A stretch of DNA of 64,000 nucleotides, from the NCBI GenBank assembly GCA_012295275.1, contig CM022679.1, forward strand, positions 25,526,407 through 25,590,406, written 5' to 3'. Below, one piece after another: positions 59,746 through 64,000 of the stretch. The DNA comes from Chrysomallon squamiferum (lineage: Eukaryota > Mollusca > Gastropoda > Neomphalida > Peltospiridae). Numbering within the stretch: the stretch's first letter is position 1; each line of letters starts with the position of its first letter. The position numbers and the translations under genes are program-made. The notes under the pieces were generated by a model. It did not search any database and was not told where the DNA came from. It was given only the letters and a program-made list of their open reading frames with translations.

Positions 59746-60144
59746 TTGCACATTATATAATGATTCATGACAAACTGCATGTAGAAAAAAAACATAATAA
59801 TTGGCTACGTTTCATTTCATTTTCTAATCTTAGGTTGTTTCATCAGTTTACAAATGGTTGATGGCAATTAACAGCTCATGAAATAAAGTATCTTTCCTTT
59901 TTTTTTACTTTTTCATGTAGAAAAAAAAATAAAAAAATAAAATCATAACCACATTTCCAAAGTACTCCATGCCTTTTTCTATCATAAACATCAAATATTG
60001 GCTTGAATCACAGATAACTAAAAAAAAAAAAAGAAAAAAAAAAGTGTTCACATGTTTGTGTAATGTATGTTTTTGTGCATGTTAATGTGCATTTGTGTGT
60101 CTCTGTGTCTGTATGTGTGTAAATTTAGTGTGTGCTTAGTGCTT

Positions 60145-60145
60145 A

Positions 60146-60181
<36 letters not shown>
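60145..60181. repeat. (TG)n microsatellite
   Basis: Pure TG dinucleotide of about 36 bp. Confidence 0.97.
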
Positions 60182-60183
<2 letters not shown>

Positions 60184-60899
60184 CACTTATGTATGTTGTA
60201 ATATCGGTGTGTTTTATCAAAAATGGCTGACATATTCTTTATGTTTTGTGCTTTCTGATCTCTAATCTGATTGGCTAACAGATAAGATTAATAGCATATT
60301 TCTCTTCACTTCTGTTTGTTTCTGTTCACAGTGTTGCAATTCTGATTATGAAAATAGGTTTCTAAACAAGTTAATGTTAATCTTCTCATCTCTGTTTGGA
60401 ATTTGCTATGCAGAGTTCTGATAGATAAGATGCACAAGTTAAAAATATACATTTTTTTTTTTTAATTAAGTTACTTTACAGAATTTGAATTTAGTCCAGA
60501 CATTGGTAATATTATACCTCCATTTTGAAACAGAATATTTCCAGTATTTTTTTTAATGTTTTATATACTAACATTATTATTATTAAAGAGGTGGCTGTTT
60601 TTGATTTTATAATTAATATTAAATTAATGTTGTTGTTGATGATGATGATGAAATTAATGATAATAAAATATTATTGACTTTTATAAATATTTATGACTTT
60701 AATAACAGATATGTCAATAACCAGAACAAAAGCTATAATAACAATAATAATAACAATGATGATGTAGAGGTGGTGGTTTTAGTTGTGGTGATGGAGATGG
60801 TAGTGGTTGTGGTAATATTAATGACAATAATGATAATAAAATGCAATTAATTATGAAAATATTTGATATTAATTACTAAAATATCAGCAGCTATACCAA

Positions 60900-61056
60900 A
60901 CAACAACAACAGCACACTCAAAAGTAATAATAGAACAACAATAAAAACAACAACAACAACAACAATAATAATAATAACCACAACCACAAGAACATCACCA
61001 ACAATAAAATGATAATAATATAGTAATAATATAGAAATAATAACAACAACAATAAC

Positions 61057-61096
<40 letters not shown>

Positions 61097-61165
61097 TAAA
61101 AATAATAATGACAACAATAACAATAATAATATCAACAACATCAATAAAAACAACAACAACAAAAA
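60900..61165. repeat. AAC/AAT trinucleotide array
   Basis: Impure AAC and AAT repeats over about 260 bp. Confidence 0.95.
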
Positions 61166-61429
61166 TAACAAAATAGTAAATATTCTTTCCCCGGGATCAT
61201 AAAGAAAATAGCAGAGAGGAATTTACACCTCAGAGGTAACACAGTTACGTAATGAACACACATGTTGGAAACACTGCGGCTCTTGTGATTATTTTACAGC
61301 TTGGCTTTAAATATCAATTATCTTCTAATCCCGGTAATGTTTAAAATACCTGTTTTGTAAACACGCATATTAACTTATTCCTCTCATAAGTGCTTCCTCT
61401 TCATTCCATTGTGGTGTGGTTTGTGTTAC

Positions 61430-61900
61430 AGCAAAACTTCAAAAATAAGTATAACTATGCTGTGTTATTTGATGGTGCTATTAGTTGCCAGTGGTTAATG
61501 TATCAGTCTGAAGATGGTTAGGTCCTCAGTTCAAATCCCAGTACTGGTTAATGCCAGAGGTTTAACAGTGAGGCAACTGCATCCTAATTTTTGTCTTAAA
61601 GGAAGCTTCGAAATGAGTGTAAATATGCAGTGCCAATGGTTAATTTATTAATCTGAAGATTGTTAGGTTCTGGGTTCTAATTCTGATTCTGATAGAAGTA
61701 TAATAGTGATGTACTTACGTCCTAATTTTTGCCTTAAAGCAAACTTCAAAATGAATATAAATATGCTGTGTTATTTGATGGTATTAGAATACCAGTGGTT
61801 AATTTATCAGTTTGAAGAATTTTAGGTTCTGGGTTAAAATTCCAATACTGTCTCCTACTACAGGTATGATAGTGATGCACCTACATTGTAATTTTTGACT
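61430..61900 (+). mobile_element. Tandem array of three tRNA-like SINE monomers
   Basis: Three units of about 140-168 bp start near 61430, 61598 and 61737. Each begins with AAAC/AAGCTTC(A/G)AAAT(G)A and carries GTGGTTAATGTATCAG and CTGAAGAT-type segments, then a B-box-like GTTCAAATCCCAGTACTGG (best in unit 1). The tail is CATCCTAATTTTTG(T/C)CTTAAA. The loop CTGAAGA resembles a tRNA-Phe (GAA) anticodon loop. None folds as a working tRNA by eye. Confidence 0.7.
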
Positions 61901-62081
61901 AGTTAAGAGGAGCTAAGTTGTGATTGAAAGGACTGAACAAGCATGGAGGTTCACAAGTTCAGTCCTCTTTAACACAGACACTGGGTCCTTTCATATACAG
62001 GTTGTCATTAACAGAAAAACAGATAACAAAATGTTTTATACATACAGAAATATTTAAAATATACACTGTCAATTAGTGCAT

Positions 62082-62088
<7 letters not shown>

Positions 62089-62180
<92 letters not shown>

Positions 62181-62182
62181 CC
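62089..62182. repeat. (CT)n followed by (TA)n
   Basis: About 75 bp of CT and 18 bp of TA dinucleotide. Confidence 0.97.
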
Positions 62183-63439
62183 TGACAACTGTTGATATGT
62201 GTTTAAATGCATAGTAGAATATATACATATCTCCACATATGTAAAACTAAATATTTATTTATTAATAAAATGAGAAATTTACAGACATAAAACAAATATA
62301 TCTGCAAACAGGTTTTTTTTGGTTTTCATGCTATGAATATCGTTTAAGAAGTAAACTTGGTAGAACTTTTGAAATGTCATTACAGTGGTGAAACCTTAGA
62401 AAAATGTATCTAAATACATATTTTTATTATTTCTTAACATTCTTAGAACTGCTTTTAAAAGTAATTATTATTGTGATGACTGAAAATGTAGGAATGATTT
62501 ATTTTGACAAAAAACAGTTTTAACTGACAAAATAACAATTTCTTCAGATGAAAAAATCCAAAAAGCAAACAAAAAAAAAAACCTAAAAACAAAAATAAAA
62601 CTATGGAGAAAAAAATGAAGAAAGAAAAAATTTCCTTAATGCACTCACATGCATGTTTACTGCATGTTTCTGTAAAACAAATCTTAGTTGTTTTTTTAAA
62701 GCAGAAGGAAAAAAGATTGAAATGTATTTAACAACCTTCTTTAAAGAAGAGCTGTCAGTGGTGCAGACTGCTGCTTCCTGAGTAAAAATGACATACCTGA
62801 AATTACTGCTTGTTCCTCGGTTCCTTCCAAACAACACGACCTGCTGAAAATGGAGGCTGTCTTGGTGCTAAAATTCTGACAGGCATGTATGAAAAATTTT
62901 AAAAATGAAGACCCGGTTGTCAAGATAGCAGTGTTCACCCGACTAAATGTCTCAAAGAACCGCAAAATTAATCATTCATTTTTTTCATACTACTGTGGAA
63001 AAAAAAAAAAAAAAAAAAAGAAGTTTTTGGCATGTACAAAGTTAAATTTAAAAAATAAAAAAAATAAAATGGAAAAGAAAAGAAACAATATGTAAATGAG
63101 AACAGATTTTTGCATTGTTTCTTTAAAAGTTATTTAAAAGGGTTTTTACTTGCAGGGGTGCTTTCTTTCACCATTCATACAGTGTAACTTGTAAAATAAT
63201 GTTTGTATAAGAAAGAAAGAATGAAAGAGTAAAGTAAAGGAAAAAAGGAAACTCAGGTTTGGAATGCTAATGTTTTAATAAGGTAACTGATATGTAAACA
63301 AGTAAAGAAATTCCAGTTCACAAATTTTATTTGTCAAATTAAATCCAAAACTGTGAACTATTCCAGTTATTTTTAAAATCAAAAACAATTATTTTTTAAA
63401 TTTTAAATCTGATTTAACATTTTACAGACTTCCAACTTC

Positions 63440-63660
63440 AAAATGCATATAATTATTAACATGATCATTATAATTACTGTTATGTCATCTATATTATTAT
63501 TATTATACTTGCTAGTATTATCATCATCACATTTATTATTCTCATTATCATTATCACTATCATCATCATCAAATGATCACCACCTTCATCACTGTCATCA
63601 TCATCATCATCATCATTATCATTGTCCTTATTACTACTATAGCTATAACTAATATTATTA
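63440..63660. repeat. ATT/ATC trinucleotide array
   Basis: Impure ATT, ATC and CATCAT repeats. Open frames here on both strands are repeat artefacts. Confidence 0.9.
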
Positions 63661-64000
63661 AATAGTGAGATCATGTATATAGCTTAATATTCATTGTTAA
63701 GTGTTGGAACTGGAAAAAGCCCAAGCAATACACTTCAAGGAAATGATCTCACTACCTGGATATATAACTCACATGTTACATGTTACAAAAGAAAAAAGAC
63801 CACTTTGTACAATCTGACAAGAACTTTCACTAAATCTTCATACAGTTTCACTCTGTTGCCTAGAACAGACACAAAACTTAATTTCTGGAATCCATTGTAG
63901 ACATGGATATTTAGTTATCTTATCTTGAAAAGGCCAATAAATTGAGTTGCCGTATCTTTGGTAGGAAGTAAATCATTCAAACTGTTTCACAGAATAGTTA

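Larger units (their letters stand above)
45900..64000. other. Gene-poor 18-kb region
   Basis: Outside the repeats and SINE fragments listed separately, I see only AT-rich unique DNA with short open frames. None has a recognisable protein family, codon bias or a consistent pair of splice sites. Two places have slightly higher GC and short open frames (54530-54780 and 62740-62960). The region could be intergenic or a large intron of a gene that starts outside the window. Confidence 0.6.

Noticed and set aside
61489-61570. Functional tRNA-Phe gene
   Set aside because: Only the anticodon-loop and B-box-like parts match; acceptor and D-arm pairing are not convincing and the unit is tandemly repeated with decay.
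62601-62965. Two - strand frames and a 36-codon + strand frame
   Set aside because: Slightly higher GC than surroundings but no recognisable domain, no consistent splice pair and conflicting open strands.

Overview
The window is AT-rich animal nuclear DNA with split genes, long introns, heavy microsatellite content, tRNA-derived SINE fragments and small inverted-repeat elements. The protein set is metazoan: mitochondrial acyl carrier protein, a C5orf22/UPF0489 relative, cytosolic GSTs, WDR13 and neutral ceramidase. Several SINE fragments share a core I associate from memory with gastropod genomes, so a marine mollusc, probably a gastropod, is my best guess. This is inference; no species was identified.

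Layout: (1) 61-4280, + strand: NDUFAB1 (mitochondrial acyl carrier protein), complete in four coding exons and probably with a spliced 3' UTR. (2) 6350-10860, + strand: a UPF0489-family gene with an N-terminal membrane anchor and the family's acidic/histidine motifs intact. (3) 11376-21967, + strand: a glutathione S-transferase cluster. Two near-identical genes (GST-1, GST-2) arose by a tandem duplication that also carried the last 31 codons of the UPF0489 gene (now a fragment at 13495-13587). A decayed extra GST last exon, an orphan GST first exon and a third, more diverged GST gene follow. (4) 24720-31161, - strand: WDR13, complete in 13 coding exons. (5) 33417-45894, + strand: neutral ceramidase, complete in 19 coding exons, with three GC-AG introns and a CLEAR-type palindrome 41 bp upstream of the ATG. 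(6) 45900-64000: about 18 kb with no gene I can support, holding microsatellites, minisatellites and SINE remnants.

The genes do not form an operon-like unit. NDUFAB1 acts in mitochondrial fatty-acid synthesis and complex I, neutral ceramidase cleaves ceramide, the GSTs detoxify electrophiles, WDR13 is a nuclear beta-propeller scaffold, and the UPF0489 protein has no proven animal function. All exon models were built by hand from reading frame, splice-site consensus and remembered family alignments. Every exon junction listed keeps frame, and total coding lengths are multiples of three.

Most unusual points: intronic tandem arrays that look like expansions of 3' splice-site regions in two unrelated genes on opposite strands; three GC-AG introns in one gene; the GST duplication and its uneven divergence; and a membrane-anchored animal member of the family that includes bacterial peptide arginases.
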